Shown: positions 8,921-18,864, counted from the first letter of the stretch. The stretch: DNA of 64,000 nt from Leifsonia williamsii (GCF_030433685.1 NZ_JAROCF010000001.1:682001-746000); one strand, 5' to 3'. Notes: generated by a model not told the origin, from the letters alone. Numbers and translations: made by a program.

Positions 8921-9184
8921 TTAACGGCCGGAGCCGGCGTAGGGGAGGAGAGCCATCTCGCGCGCGTTCTTGACGGCACGGGCGATGAGGCGCTGCTCCT
9001 GGACGGAGACACCGGTGATGCGGCGTGCGCGGATCTTTCCACGCTCCGAGATGAACTTGCGCAGGGTCGCGACGTCCTTGTAGTCAATGACGCCGACGCG
9101 AACGGACTTCGCGGGGGCGGCGTTCTTGCCGTCTTTGCCCTTGCGGATCGGCTTGCGGCGGTCGCCGCTCGACTTTCCAGCCAT
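8921..9184 (-). CDS. rpsR: 30S ribosomal protein S18
   Basis: An 87-residue S18, slightly longer than usual because of a basic N-terminal extension ([19 protein letters not shown]). The core [20 protein letters not shown] and [20 protein letters not shown] is diagnostic. No Cys zinc motif is seen, so this is the zinc-independent form. S18 pairs with S6 on the 30S platform; both genes are in this cluster with ssb between them, the usual bacterial order. Confidence 0.97.
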   Translation of the reverse strand: MAGKSSGDRRKPIRKGKDGKNAAPAKSVRVGVIDYKDVATLRKFISERGKIRARRITGVSVQEQRLIARAVKNAREMALLPYAGSGR

Positions 9185-9246
9185 GGTTTTCCTTTACTGT
9201 GCGCGCCGCCGGCGGTGCCGGCGGGCTGATGAGTTGTTGAAGCCCT

Positions 9247-9759
9247 TTAGAAGGGAGTCTCGTCGTTGTAGGAACCCGGGGTGTTCCAGACGTCGGCGCC
9301 CGAAGACGGGTCCGCCGGAGCGGAGGCAGCCCACGGCTCCTCGACGGCGGGAGCACCGCCGCCGAATCCGCCGGGACCACCAGGACTGCGCGACGACTGG
9401 GTGCGGGTGACCTGTGCGGTGGCGTAGCGCAGCGACGGCCCGATCTCATCGATCTCGAGCTCGATCGAGGTGCGCTTCTCACCTTCCTTCGTCTCGTAGG
9501 AGCGCTGCTTCAGACGGCCCTGCGCGATGACGCGCGAGCCCTTCGTCAGCGACCCCGCGACGTGCTCGGCGAACTCGCGCCACACGCTTGCACGGAGGAA
9601 GAGGGCCTCACCGTCCTTCCACTCGTTCGCCTGACGGTCGAACGTGCGGGGAGTGGATGCGATGGTGAAGTTGGCGACGGCCAGCCCGTTCTGCGTGTAG
9701 CGCAGCTCGGGGTCGGCCGTGAGGTTGCCCACCACGGTGATGACGGTCTCGCCGGCCAT
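9247..9759 (-). CDS. ssb: Single-stranded DNA-binding protein
   Basis: A 170-residue SSB. The OB-fold (about 1-112) opens [20 protein letters not shown] and includes [19 protein letters not shown] Gly/Pro/Ser-rich linker follows, ending in an acidic tip (YNDETPF) matching the conserved SSB tail that recruits replication and repair proteins. The ATG at 9757-9759 was chosen because it matches the family N-terminus and lies 4 bases after the rpsF stop; an in-frame upstream extension overlaps rpsF and is unlikely. Confidence 0.96.
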   Translation of the reverse strand: MAGETVITVVGNLTADPELRYTQNGLAVANFTIASTPRTFDRQANEWKDGEALFLRASVWREFAEHVAGSLTKGSRVIAQGRLKQRSYETKEGEKRTSIELEIDEIGPSLRYATAQVTRTQSSRSPGGPGGFGGGAPAVEEPWAASAPADPSSGADVWNTPGSYNDETPF

Positions 9760-9763
9760 CGGA

Positions 9764-10135
9764 CTAGGCGCTTGCCTTCTCGGAGGTGGCAGCCTTGCGG
9801 GCGGCCTTCTCGTCGGCACGCTTCTGAGCGGCGGCGACCTGAGCGATCGCCTCCTCAGCGCGGAGCACCTTCGTACGCATGACGGCCTCGCTGAGCTTCA
9901 GCTGGCGGTCGAGCTCCTTCGTGGTGTCACCGTTCGCGGTGAGCTGCACGACGGCGTAGATGCCCTCGGACTTCTTGTTGATCTCGTACGCCAGGCGACG
10001 ACGTCCCCAGATGTCGACGTTGTCGATCGTCCCGCCGTCGTTGCGAACGACGTTGAGGAACTTGTCCAGGCTGGGAGCAACGGTGCGCTCATCGATCTCG
10101 GGATCGAGAATCACCATCAGCTCGTACTGATGCAT
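9764..10135 (-). CDS. rpsF: 30S ribosomal protein S6
   Basis: A 123-residue S6 with the family start [19 protein letters not shown], the central [20 protein letters not shown] and an Ala/Lys-rich tail. It is first in rpsF-ssb-rpsR-rplI. The ATG follows an excellent AGGAGGTG site. Upstream (minus strand) a TTGACA-like -35 lies at 10231-10236, but no convincing -10 was found. The gap of 282 bases to the binding-protein gene at 10418 holds no visible gene; two weak DnaA-box-like words occur near 10375-10411. Confidence 0.96.
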   Translation of the reverse strand: MHQYELMVILDPEIDERTVAPSLDKFLNVVRNDGGTIDNVDIWGRRRLAYEINKKSEGIYAVVQLTANGDTTKELDRQLKLSEAVMRTKVLRAEEAIAQVAAAQKRADEKAARKAATSEKASA

Positions 10136-10417
10136 GGCTGACCCACCTCCTCTGGTCTCAGCGGCTGCAGACGGTCTGCAGCAGGAGGGTCTGTTATCCG
10201 TCATCCAGGCAGAATGCTGCCCGGACAACCTGTCAAGCGTAACGGATACCGTGTCGCGACGCCATTCGGCGCCAAGAACGGCGGACGGAGCGGCGGCAGG
10301 AGCGGGAGCAAGGAGGTTCGTCATGCCCCCAGCCTCCCGGCCGGACACGCCCCGCGGCCGACCCCCCGTGGATCCGTGGACAACTCCCCGAGCCCGTCGG
10401 GCTGTGGAGAACCGCCC

Positions 10418-11752
10418 TCACCCCGTGATCGCGGCGTTCGCCTTCGCCTGCGCCTCCTTCAGCGCCTCCGCCACCGGCACCCGCCCGAGGAACATCGACT
10501 CGAAGACCGGCCCGAACGCATCCTGCGCCTTCGCCCAGTTCGCGCCCTGCGGCCCCTGCACGGTGCCGTTGTCGAGGACGTCGTAGAGCGGCGAGACATC
10601 GACGCCCTTGCCCTTCCAGTAGTCGAGGAACTGTTGCTGTGCGGGCACCACCGCGGGGGAGGCCGAGCCGCCCTCGCCGATCGCCGCGGAGCCGGAGGCG
10701 CTACCGAGCCACTGCAGCACCTTCTTCACCGCGTCGCCGTGCTGCGAGTGCGCGTTCCCCGCCGCGATGACGCCGTTGGTCACGCTGATCGCGCCGGCCG
10801 GGCCGGCGGGCAGAGGAGCGACGCCCCAGTCGAAGCCGGCTCCCTGCTCCACGTTGGCGAGGTTGTACGACCCGGTCTGGAACAGCGCCAGCCTCCCCTG
10901 GGTGAACTGGTCGCGGCTGAAGTCCCCGTTGGTGTTGGTGTCCGCCGCCGACGGCGCCACGTGGTACTTCGCGATCAGGTCGACGACGTACTGGAACGCC
11001 TCCACCCCCTCCGGCGAATCGAAGACGAACCGGTCGCCCTTCTGCAGGGCCGCGCCGTTCGAGCCGAGGTAGTTGATGTAGATCGCGTTGAGGTCGTTCG
11101 CGGCGTTGTAGCCGTACTGGACGACGTGCGACGGGTCGAAGCCGGGATCGGCGGCGTTGCGACCGGAGGAGTCGAGCGTCAGCTTCTGCAGCACCGGCAG
11201 CAGGGTGTCCTTCGCCGGGTGGGGCGACCACTGCAGGTCGCGAAGCGACTCGGGCGTCAGACCCGCCTTCTGCAGCAGGTCGGCGTTGTAGAACACCCCG
11301 ATGCCCGGGTCGGCCAGCTGCGGCACGCCCCACAGCGAGCCGTCGCGCGTGTACTGCTTCACGACCGACGGCTGCCACTGGGAGGCGGCCGAGCTGCCGA
11401 GGGTCTTGGTCACGTCGACCAGGTCGCCGGCGGCGGCGTAGTCCTCGAAGTTGCCGGCGTTGACCCAGAAGACGTCGTCGGCCGTTCCTGCCGCGATGTC
11501 GGTGCGCAGCTTCGTGAAGTAGTCGGCCCACGGCACCAGCGACGTCTTCACGTCGATCTCGGGGTTCTGCTTCTCGAAGGCGGCGAAGGAGGTGTCGTAC
11601 GCCTTCTGCACCTGCTCGTCCCAGAGCCGCACGGTCACGGTCTGCTTCGCCGGGTGCGACGCCCCGGCGACCCCGACGCCGATGCCGACGGCGGCGACCA
11701 CCGCCACCAGACCCACCACCGAGACGGCGAGCACCGTCGAACGCTTGGCCAT
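10418..11752 (-). CDS. Extracellular solute-binding protein of a sugar ABC importer
   Basis: A 444-residue family 1 (MalE-like) binding protein: after a hydrophobic N-terminus (about residues 7-30) come VTVRLWDEQVQKAYDTSFAAFEK, GTADDVFWVNAGNFEDYA and the C-terminal GRVPVAEALKEAQAKA pattern. It would deliver a carbohydrate to the two permeases encoded just upstream. Unusually, no cysteine lies near the end of the signal segment (GVGVAGASHPAK), so there is no lipobox; the protein is probably secreted or held by an uncleaved N-terminal anchor. The substrate cannot be told from sequence. It is last in the cluster. Confidence 0.88.
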   Translation of the reverse strand: MAKRSTVLAVSVVGLVAVVAAVGIGVGVAGASHPAKQTVTVRLWDEQVQKAYDTSFAAFEKQNPEIDVKTSLVPWADYFTKLRTDIAAGTADDVFWVNAGNFEDYAAAGDLVDVTKTLGSSAASQWQPSVVKQYTRDGSLWGVPQLADPGIGVFYNADLLQKAGLTPESLRDLQWSPHPAKDTLLPVLQKLTLDSSGRNAADPGFDPSHVVQYGYNAANDLNAIYINYLGSNGAALQKGDRFVFDSPEGVEAFQYVVDLIAKYHVAPSAADTNTNGDFSRDQFTQGRLALFQTGSYNLANVEQGAGFDWGVAPLPAGPAGAISVTNGVIAAGNAHSQHGDAVKKVLQWLGSASGSAAIGEGGSASPAVVPAQQQFLDYWKGKGVDVSPLYDVLDNGTVQGPQGANWAKAQDAFGPVFESMFLGRVPVAEALKEAQAKANAAITG

Positions 11753-11781
11753 GTGTTCCTCCTCGCGTGTTCCGGTCCGTG

Positions 11782-12615
11782 TCAGCGGAAGCCGGAGATC
11801 GTGATCGACCGCACGAGGTGTTTCGGGAAGACCAGGAAGAGGACGACGAGCGGCACGATCGCCAGCGTCGTCGCTGTCATGACAACTGTCCAGTTGCCGT
11901 TGTACTGGGATTGGAGGCTAGCAGTCGCGACCGTGGTCACCCGCCACGTGTCACCGCTCGTGATGACGAGGGGCCACAGGAAGCTGTTCCACTGGCTCAC
12001 GGCCGTGATGAGCACCAGGGTGGCGATGATCGGCCGCGAGAGCGGCACCACCACCTCCACGAGGATGTCGAGGGTGGAGGCGCCGTCGAGCCGGGCGGCG
12101 TCCACCAGGTCCTGCGGGATGCCGCGGAAGTACTCGCGCAGCAGGAAGATCGCGTACGGGCTGCCAAACGAGAAGGGGAGGACGAGGCCCCAGAAGGTGT
12201 CGCGCAGCCCGAGCTGCACCATCATCAGGTACAGGGGCACGACCAGCACGACCGCAGGAACCATCAGCGTCGCCAGGTACACCCAGAACAGCGCCTCCCG
12301 GCCCGGGAAGTCGACCCGGGCGAAGGCGTACGCGGCCATGATCGAGAAGACGATCTGGAACACCAGGATGAAGGCCGCCATCAGCACGGTCACGCCGAGC
12401 GCCCGCCCGAAGCCGGCCGGCCCCGCGAACAGCGTGACGATGTTCTCGACGGTCCACGGGTCGGGTGCCGCCAGCGCGGGCTGCTGCGCGAACTGCTGCG
12501 GCGTCTTGAAGGCCGTCATCGCGCTCAGGAGGAACGGCGCCAGTGTGATGACGGCTCCCGCGAGGAGCACAACGTAGATCGCCGCGGTGCGGAGGACGCG
12601 GCTAGTCGACCTCAT
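11782..12615 (-). CDS. Sugar ABC transporter permease, MalG type
   Basis: A 277-residue inner-membrane permease with six hydrophobic segments. The cytoplasmic EAA loop, DAARLDGASTLDILVEVVVP (near residue 170), contacts the ATPase. The N-terminus (SRVLRTAAIYVVLLAGAVIT) and end (FLVFPKHLVRSITISGFR) are typical of the carbohydrate-uptake MalG/CUT1 group. It overlaps the preceding permease by 14 bases and is followed 29 bases later by the binding protein. No ATPase gene is adjacent; a shared MsiK-like ATPase elsewhere is likely, as is common in actinobacteria. Confidence 0.92.
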   Translation of the reverse strand: MRSTSRVLRTAAIYVVLLAGAVITLAPFLLSAMTAFKTPQQFAQQPALAAPDPWTVENIVTLFAGPAGFGRALGVTVLMAAFILVFQIVFSIMAAYAFARVDFPGREALFWVYLATLMVPAVVLVVPLYLMMVQLGLRDTFWGLVLPFSFGSPYAIFLLREYFRGIPQDLVDAARLDGASTLDILVEVVVPLSRPIIATLVLITAVSQWNSFLWPLVITSGDTWRVTTVATASLQSQYNGNWTVVMTATTLAIVPLVVLFLVFPKHLVRSITISGFR

Positions 12616-13507
12616 ACGTCGTCCTCCGCCGGAAGTAGAGCTGCTGGCCGACCGTGATCGCCACCAGGATGACGAGCAGCACGATCGCCATGACCGCAGC
12701 GCGGCCGAAGTCGAACGTCTGGAACGCTTCCGTGTAGATCCGGTTCGCGACGACGTCGGTCCGACGCTCCGGTCCGCCTCCCGTCAGCGCGTAGATCTGA
12801 TCGAACAGCTGGAACACCGCGATCACGCTCGTCACCAGCACGAAGAACATCGTCGGCCGCAGCAGCGGGAGCTTGATCCGCCAGAACAGGGCGACCGGAC
12901 CGGCCCCGTCGATGCGCGCCGCCTCCACCACGTGCTGCGGGATGGCGAGCAGCCCGGCCATGAAGAACAGCGTGACGTAGCCGACGTTCGTCCAGATGAC
13001 CACGGCCGCTGCGGCGGGCAGCGCGAGCACCGGGTCCGTCAGCCACTCGATGCGCACGCCGAGGATCGCGGTGAGGGCGCCGCCGGTCGGGGCGAAGATC
13101 CACTTCCACACGATGCCGAGGGCGAGCGGCGCGCAGATCCACGGCAGCACGTAGATGGTGCGCAGCAGCGTCGACCCCGGCAGACCCCTGGTGAGCAGGG
13201 AGGCCGCGAAGAGCCCCAGCGCCGTCTGCACCGGGATCACGACCACCACGAACAGCAGCGTGACCAGCAGGGAGTTGCCGAAGACCGGGTCCGTCAGCAC
13301 CGATGCGTAGTTGGCGAGACCGACGAACCGCGCCGGGCGGATGAGGTCCCAGCTCTGGAAGCTCAGCCAGACCACCACCAGCACCGGGAAGACGAGGAAG
13401 CAGGCGATCCCGAACAGGCTGGGCGCCAGCAGCGCATAGCCGGTGACCGCATCCCGGCGGCGCAGCGCGGGGGATCGGGAGGGCCGGCTCAGCGGTTCTC
13501 CCACCAC
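12602..13507 (-). CDS. Sugar ABC transporter permease, MalF type
   Basis: About 300 residues with six membrane segments and the EAA loop EAARIDGAGPVALFWRIKLP. It pairs with the MalG-type permease. The start is uncertain: GTG at 13505-13507 or 13502-13504 lies inside the end of pcnB (overlap of 16-19 bases), and a CTG exactly at the pcnB stop (CTGA) with GGGAGAA in front is a third option. Longer in-frame upstream extension is antisense-like low-quality sequence within pcnB. The overlap with pcnB implies co-transcription with the tRNA-maturation gene. Confidence 0.88.
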   Translation of the reverse strand: MVGEPLSRPSRSPALRRRDAVTGYALLAPSLFGIACFLVFPVLVVVWLSFQSWDLIRPARFVGLANYASVLTDPVFGNSLLVTLLFVVVVIPVQTALGLFAASLLTRGLPGSTLLRTIYVLPWICAPLALGIVWKWIFAPTGGALTAILGVRIEWLTDPVLALPAAAAVVIWTNVGYVTLFFMAGLLAIPQHVVEAARIDGAGPVALFWRIKLPLLRPTMFFVLVTSVIAVFQLFDQIYALTGGGPERRTDVVANRIYTEAFQTFDFGRAAVMAIVLLVILVAITVGQQLYFRRRTTYEVD

Positions 13508-14913
13508 GCGAGCAGGCGGCGGGTGGCCTCCTCCTCGCCGAGCGGGCCTTCGTCGAGCCGGAGCTCGAGCAGGAACTTCATGGCCTGCCCCACCTCGCGC
13601 CCGGGCTTCAGGCCGAGGATCGCCATGACCTGGGTGCCGTCGAGGTCGGGGCGGACCGCGTCCAGCTCCTCCTGCTCCTGCAGCGCGGCGATCCGCGCCT
13701 CCAGGTCGTCGTAGGCGAAGCCCAGCCGATCGGCCTTGCGGCGGTTGCGCGTCGTCACGTCCGCCCTGGTGAGCATGTGGAGGCGCTCGAGCTGATCGCC
13801 CGCGTCGCGCACGTAGCGACGCACGGCCGAGTCGGTCCACTGCGCGTCGGCGTAGCCGAAGAACCGCAGGTGCAGCTCGATCAGCCGGGCGACCGCGTCG
13901 ATCGTCGCCTTGTCGAAGCGCAGCGCGGTGAGCCGCTTCTTGGCGAGCTTCGCCCCGACGAGGTCGTGGTGATAGAAGCTGACCGCTCCGCCCGGCTCGA
14001 ACCGGCGGGTCGCCGGCTTGCCGATGTCGTGCAGGATGGCCGCCAGCCGCAGGACGAGGTCGGGCGCCTCACCGGGGTGCCGCTCCTTCTCGTAGCCGAT
14101 CGCCTGGTCGAGCACGGTGAGACTGTGTTGATAGACGTCCTTGTGGTGGTGGTGCTCGTCCACCTCGAGCCGGAGCGCGGGGATCTCGGGCAGCACCTCG
14201 TCGGCGAGCCCGGACTCCACGAGCAGCTCGATCCCCGGGTGCGGCTCGTCGGCGAGCAGCAGCTTCGTGAGCTCGTCGCGCACCCGCTCGGCGCTGACGA
14301 TGCGGATGCGCTCGGCCATGTCGCTCATCGCCGCTCGCGTCTCGTCGTCGACGGTGAAGCCGAGCTGAGCGGCGAAGCGCGCCGCGCGCAGCATCCGGAG
14401 CGGGTCGTCGCCGAACGACACCTCCGGGCTCGACGGCGTCGTGATGGTCCGGCTCAGCAGGTGCTCGACGCCGCCCGACGGGTCGACCAGCCGCACCTCG
14501 GGGATGCGCAGCGCCAGCGCGTTGACGGTGAAGTCGCGGCGCAGGAGGTCGCCCTCGAGCGTGTCGCCGAACTGCACCTCCGGCTTGCGGGTCTGCCCGT
14601 CGTAGCTGTCACTGCGGTACGTCGTGATCTCGACGGTATCGTCGCCGAAGCGGCCGCCGATCGTGCCGAACTGGCGGCCGATGTCCCAGACGGCGTCGGC
14701 GATGGGGGAGAGGACGCGGAGGATGTCGTCAGGCCTGGCGTCCGTCGTGAAGTCGAGGTCGTGCACGGGCCGGCCGAGGAGCGCGTCGCGGACGGGGCCG
14801 CCGACGAGCGACAGCTCGTACCCCGCGGCCGCGAAGGCGTCGGCGACGCGGGCGACGGTCGGCGCCGCGGCGAGGTCGCCGAGGCGTTCGAGGGATTCGG
14901 CGACGCTGTGCAT
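13489..14913 (-). CDS. pcnB: CCA-adding tRNA nucleotidyltransferase
   Basis: Adds or repairs the 3' CCA of tRNAs. The 474-residue class II enzyme has the nucleotidyltransferase head (about 30-160) with LVGGPVRDALLGRPVHDLDF, where GG and DxD bind metal and NTP, RRDFTVNALAL, and DDPLRMLRAARFAAQLGF. A C-terminal HD domain follows (LAAILHDIGKPATR near residue 290; HHHHKD near 250) as in many actinobacterial homologues. The enzyme is needed here because at least two tRNA genes in this window (Ala, Leu) lack a genomic CCA. It is divergent from the DUF6049 gene. Confidence 0.96.
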   Translation of the reverse strand: MHSVAESLERLGDLAAAPTVARVADAFAAAGYELSLVGGPVRDALLGRPVHDLDFTTDARPDDILRVLSPIADAVWDIGRQFGTIGGRFGDDTVEITTYRSDSYDGQTRKPEVQFGDTLEGDLLRRDFTVNALALRIPEVRLVDPSGGVEHLLSRTITTPSSPEVSFGDDPLRMLRAARFAAQLGFTVDDETRAAMSDMAERIRIVSAERVRDELTKLLLADEPHPGIELLVESGLADEVLPEIPALRLEVDEHHHHKDVYQHSLTVLDQAIGYEKERHPGEAPDLVLRLAAILHDIGKPATRRFEPGGAVSFYHHDLVGAKLAKKRLTALRFDKATIDAVARLIELHLRFFGYADAQWTDSAVRRYVRDAGDQLERLHMLTRADVTTRNRRKADRLGFAYDDLEARIAALQEQEELDAVRPDLDGTQVMAILGLKPGREVGQAMKFLLELRLDEGPLGEEEATRRLLAWWENR

Positions 14914-15008
14914 GGTGCCTCAGTTTAACGGGCGCGCTCGCCGGCCTCTCAGGGGTCGGCCTCTAGAATCGTCGACATGGAGGCCGAGTCGGGATCGCGC
15001 GTCGACGC

Positions 15009-17261
15009 ATGAGCGCACCCGTCCCCACCCTCCGGCGGGGGTCCTCCCTCCGGCGCGTCGTCGCGGCCCTCGCGGCCGTCGTCGGCCTCACGCTCGTCGC
15101 AGGCTCCGGCGTCGCGCCGGCAGCAGCAGCTCCCATCTCGGCGTCAGCGTCCGCGCGACCGTCCGCTGCGCCGGCCGCCACGGAGAGCACGATCTCCGCG
15201 ACTCTCGGCACCGACAACGCCGGCCTGGTCTCGCCCGGACAGAACCTCACCGCGTCCGTCTCCATCAACAACCCCACCGACATCGCGCACGGCCCGGGCT
15301 CCGTCGACCTGTGGTTCGAGCCGGACCCGCAGGGTTCGCGCAACGACCTGACGTCGTGGCTCGGCTCCACCGACCCCGTCAGCGGCGAGACGAAGCTGGG
15401 CACCGCCACGGTCCCCGTGCTCGAGCCGGGGACCACCACGGTCGTCCGTGTCCAGGTGCCTGCCGCAGCCCTGCCGTTCGCCACCCGCACGACGACGGCC
15501 GTCTTCGGCCTCGGCGCGACCGTGACCGCCGGTTCGGCGACCGCTGAGGCCCGCTCGTCGTTCGTCTGGAGCCCCGGGGGCGCCGCCACACGGTCGGAGG
15601 TGACCGTCGCGATGCCGATCGTCAGCCCGTCGACCGCCGACGGCCTCCTCTCCGCCCAGGACCTCAACACCTACACGGCGCCCAACGGCGTACTCACGCG
15701 CGACCTCGACGGCCTGGAGGGGCACAGCACCGTCGCGGTGGGCATCGACCCGATGATCATCGCGTCGATCCGTGCCCTCGGGAACGCGGCGCCCGACTCC
15801 GCCGTGGAGTGGCTGGACCGCCTCGCAGCGCTGCCGAACGACACCTTCTCACTCGGTTACGGGGATGCGGACGTCGCCGGACAGCTGCAATCCGGCCTCA
15901 CGGCGCCGCTGACCCCCACCTCGCTGACGTACGCGCTCGACCCGGCCGACTTCTCCCCGACGCCGACCTCGATCGGCGAGCCGGCGACCTCCACGCCCAC
16001 CCCGACCGCCACCGGCCCCACGCCCAGCCCCACGCCGACGAGCGGGCCGTCGCTGCCGTCGACCGAGAACCTCCTCGCGTGGGACTACTCCTTGCAGGGC
16101 ATCGCCTGGCCCGGGGACAAGACGCTGCGCACCGCCGACATCCCGCCCCTCGCCTCCGCCGGCCTCCGCACCCTGGTCGTGTCGGGCGACAACAGCAACG
16201 CCGCCGAGCTCGACGGCACGCCGAACGCCGCCCTGAGCGCGAGCGGTGCACAGCTCGCGATCGCCGATCAGCGCCTCTCCGACGCCCTCCGCCAGGCGGT
16301 GTCCGCTCCCAGCGACGTCGCCTGGAACACCGCGATGGGGCGGCTGAACGCCCAACTGGCCCTGATCAGCCAGGAGGGAGGCGACGCGCGGAGGCTGCTC
16401 GTCGCCCTCGACCGCTCATGGCCGTCCAGCGGCACGCAGCTCTCGCGCACCCTCGACGCGCTGTTCTCGTCGCAGTGGGCGACGCCCTCGACGTTCCGCG
16501 AGACGGTGTCGGCCGCTCAGACCGGCGGCCTCGCCCTGCAGGACGCCCCCGAGTCGCAGGCGCGGCTCGACAGCATCCGCGGGCTGCTCTCGGACGAGCA
16601 GTCCCTCGACCAGTTCGCGACGGTGCTGGACAACCCCGAGACGATGACCGGACGGGTCCGCGCCGAGCTGCTGACGCTGCTCGCCGTCTCGTGGCAGAAC
16701 CCGCGCTCCGATTGGACGACAACGGTCGCGGACACCCGTGCGAACACGGTGAAGACGCTGCACTCCATCCGCATCCTGCCGACCGAGAACGTCAACCTCG
16801 TGAGCGCGCAGGGCTCGATCCCCTTCACCGTCAGCAACGAGCTCGACGGGGAGGCCGCCACCGTCGTCCTCATGGCCAGCCCCTCCAACGGCCGGCTCGA
16901 GATCGACGGCGACACGACCAAGCGCATCCTGCCCGACTCGCGCACCAACCTCCTCGTGCCGGTGAAGGCGAAGGTCGGCAACGGCCAGGTGGTGCTCTCG
17001 CTGCGGCTCTACAGCCCGACCGGTGTGCCCATCGGCGACCCGAGCTCCGTCACGGTGGATGTGCACGCGGACTGGGAGGGCATCGGCGCGCTGATCCTCG
17101 GCGCCCTGCTGGTGCTCCTGTTCGGCTTCGGCATCGTGCGCAACATCGTGCAGCGGCGCCGGCAGCGGCGCCAGAAGGGGCAGGAGGGGCAGGAGGCTGC
17201 GGAGCCGGCCGACTCCGCTCCGACCGCCGAGGCCCCCGACGACGGCGGCAAGCGTGGCTAG
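15009..17261 (+). CDS. DUF6049-type secreted, C-terminally anchored protein
   Basis: A 750-residue protein with an N-terminal signal peptide (about residues 14-40, ending GVAPAAAAP), a long Thr/Ser/Pro-rich extracellular part including a TPTPTATGPTPSPTPTSGPS linker near residue 330, and one C-terminal membrane segment (about 693-714; IGALILGALLVLLFGFGIV) followed by a basic tail. The same gene type lies immediately before murJ across actinobacteria and is annotated DUF6049. The function is unknown; the conserved link to MurJ suggests a role in wall synthesis or growth. It overlaps murJ by 8 bases. Confidence 0.85.
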   Translation: MSAPVPTLRRGSSLRRVVAALAAVVGLTLVAGSGVAPAAAAPISASASARPSAAPAATESTISATLGTDNAGLVSPGQNLTASVSINNPTDIAHGPGSVDLWFEPDPQGSRNDLTSWLGSTDPVSGETKLGTATVPVLEPGTTTVVRVQVPAAALPFATRTTTAVFGLGATVTAGSATAEARSSFVWSPGGAATRSEVTVAMPIVSPSTADGLLSAQDLNTYTAPNGVLTRDLDGLEGHSTVAVGIDPMIIASIRALGNAAPDSAVEWLDRLAALPNDTFSLGYGDADVAGQLQSGLTAPLTPTSLTYALDPADFSPTPTSIGEPATSTPTPTATGPTPSPTPTSGPSLPSTENLLAWDYSLQGIAWPGDKTLRTADIPPLASAGLRTLVVSGDNSNAAELDGTPNAALSASGAQLAIADQRLSDALRQAVSAPSDVAWNTAMGRLNAQLALISQEGGDARRLLVALDRSWPSSGTQLSRTLDALFSSQWATPSTFRETVSAAQTGGLALQDAPESQARLDSIRGLLSDEQSLDQFATVLDNPETMTGRVRAELLTLLAVSWQNPRSDWTTTVADTRANTVKTLHSIRILPTENVNLVSAQGSIPFTVSNELDGEAATVVLMASPSNGRLEIDGDTTKRILPDSRTNLLVPVKAKVGNGQVVLSLRLYSPTGVPIGDPSSVTVDVHADWEGIGALILGALLVLLFGFGIVRNIVQRRRQRRQKGQEGQEAAEPADSAPTAEAPDDGGKRG

Positions 17262-18861
17262 CGTCGGCCGCGCGAGCGCGATGCTCGCCTCCGGCACCTT
17301 CGTCTCGCGCATCCTCGGCTTCGCGAAGGCCTGGCTGCTGGTGCAGGCGATCGGCGCGATCAGCTTCGCGGCCAACGCCTACAGCACGGCGACGATCGTG
17401 CCCAACAGCATCTACGCGATCATCGCGCAGGGCATCCTCAACGCGATCCTGGTCCCGCAGATCGTCCGCGCCTCCGTGAACGCGGACGGCGGCCGCGCGT
17501 ACATCAACAAGCTCGTCACCCTCGGCATGGTGGTGTTCGCGGCCGTCGCCGTCCTCGCCACGCTGCTCGCGCCCGCCCTGATCGCGCTGTTCGGTCTCCG
17601 CGGGGCCCAGGCCGAACTGGCCACGGCCTTCGCCTACTGGTCGCTGCCGCAGATCTTCTTCCTCGGCCTTTACACGCTGCTGGGGGAGGTGCTGAACGCC
17701 CGCAAGTCGTTCGGGCCGTTCACGTGGGCGCCGGTCGTGAACAACGTCGTCGCCATCGTGCTGCTCGCGGCCTTCATCGTGGCGTTCGGCGGCTACTCGG
17801 GCGGCGAGGGCCGCACGCACTGGAGCCCGGGGATGGTGGCGCTGCTCGCCGGCGGAGCGACCCTCGGCATCGCGGTCCAGGCGCTGATCCTCTTCCTGTT
17901 CTGGCGGCGGATCGGCCTCCGGTTCCGCTTCGACTTCGGCTGGCGCGGCGTGAACCTCGGCACCGCGGGCAAGGCCGCCGGCTGGACCTTCGCCATGCTG
18001 ATCGCGACCCAGATCGCCGGACTGGTGGAGACCAACGTCGCGAACTCCGCCGGCCAGCAGTACGCCGGCCCGTTCGTGCTCAGCAACGCGTGGCTCATCT
18101 TCATGCTGCCGCACGGCATCATCGCGGTCTCGATCGTCACGGCGTACTACACGCGGATGGCCGAACACGCCCACCGAGGTGCGACCGCCGACTTCCGCCG
18201 CGACTTCTCGAGCGCCGCGCGCTCGATCATGTTCTTCATCGTCTTCTCGTCCGCCGCGCTGATCATCGTGGCGTTCCCGGTCGCGCGCGTGTTCACGCCC
18301 GACTACCGGGCGATGGGGCTGGTGCTGATCGCCTACCTCGTCGGCCTCGTGCCGTTCTCGCTCGTCTTCATGGCGCAGCGCGCCTTCTACTCGCTCGGCG
18401 ACACCCGCACGCCGTTCTTCTTCACGCTCGCGCAGGTCGCGGTGGTCGTCGTCGGCGTGCTGGCCTGCTTCGCGGTCGCACCGGAGGTGCGCGCGGCGGC
18501 CGTCGCGCTCGTCGTCTCGATCGCGGGCACGGTGCAGGCCGTGCTCGCGTTCCTCCTGCTGCGCCGCCGCACCGGGGGAGTGGATGGCCGGCGCATCCTG
18601 AGCGGTCTCTGGCGCTTCGCCGTCGCCGGCGCCGCGGCCATGATCGCGGGCGGCGGCTTCCTCGTGATCCTCGGCGGGGTGGACCAGGGGGCATTCCCGG
18701 TCAGCGGATTCATCGGCGCCGTCGTCTCGTCGGCAGTCGTCGGCGTGGTCATGCTGGTGGTCTACGTGGGCTTCCTCGGGATGCTGCGCTCGCCCGAGCT
18801 CGCCACCGGTGTGGTGCCCCTTCTCGACCGGCTCGCGAGGCGATCCACGCGCTCCCAGTGA
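17254..18861 (+). CDS. murJ: Lipid II flippase MurJ
   Basis: A 535-residue integral membrane protein of the MurJ/MviN branch of the MOP superfamily, with about 14 membrane helices. The N-terminal ASGTFVSRILGFAKAWLL is the classic MurJ opening, and NAYSTATIVPNSIYAI and FNxVF-like helices follow. MurJ flips lipid II to the outer face for peptidoglycan synthesis. Unlike mycobacterial MurJ, there is no C-terminal pseudokinase or extracellular extension. The GTG start lies inside the end of the DUF6049 gene, implying translational coupling. Confidence 0.95.
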   Translation: MASVGRASAMLASGTFVSRILGFAKAWLLVQAIGAISFAANAYSTATIVPNSIYAIIAQGILNAILVPQIVRASVNADGGRAYINKLVTLGMVVFAAVAVLATLLAPALIALFGLRGAQAELATAFAYWSLPQIFFLGLYTLLGEVLNARKSFGPFTWAPVVNNVVAIVLLAAFIVAFGGYSGGEGRTHWSPGMVALLAGGATLGIAVQALILFLFWRRIGLRFRFDFGWRGVNLGTAGKAAGWTFAMLIATQIAGLVETNVANSAGQQYAGPFVLSNAWLIFMLPHGIIAVSIVTAYYTRMAEHAHRGATADFRRDFSSAARSIMFFIVFSSAALIIVAFPVARVFTPDYRAMGLVLIAYLVGLVPFSLVFMAQRAFYSLGDTRTPFFFTLAQVAVVVVGVLACFAVAPEVRAAAVALVVSIAGTVQAVLAFLLLRRRTGGVDGRRILSGLWRFAVAGAAAMIAGGGFLVILGGVDQGAFPVSGFIGAVVSSAVVGVVMLVVYVGFLGMLRSPELATGVVPLLDRLARRSTRSQ

Positions 18862-18864
18862 CAC

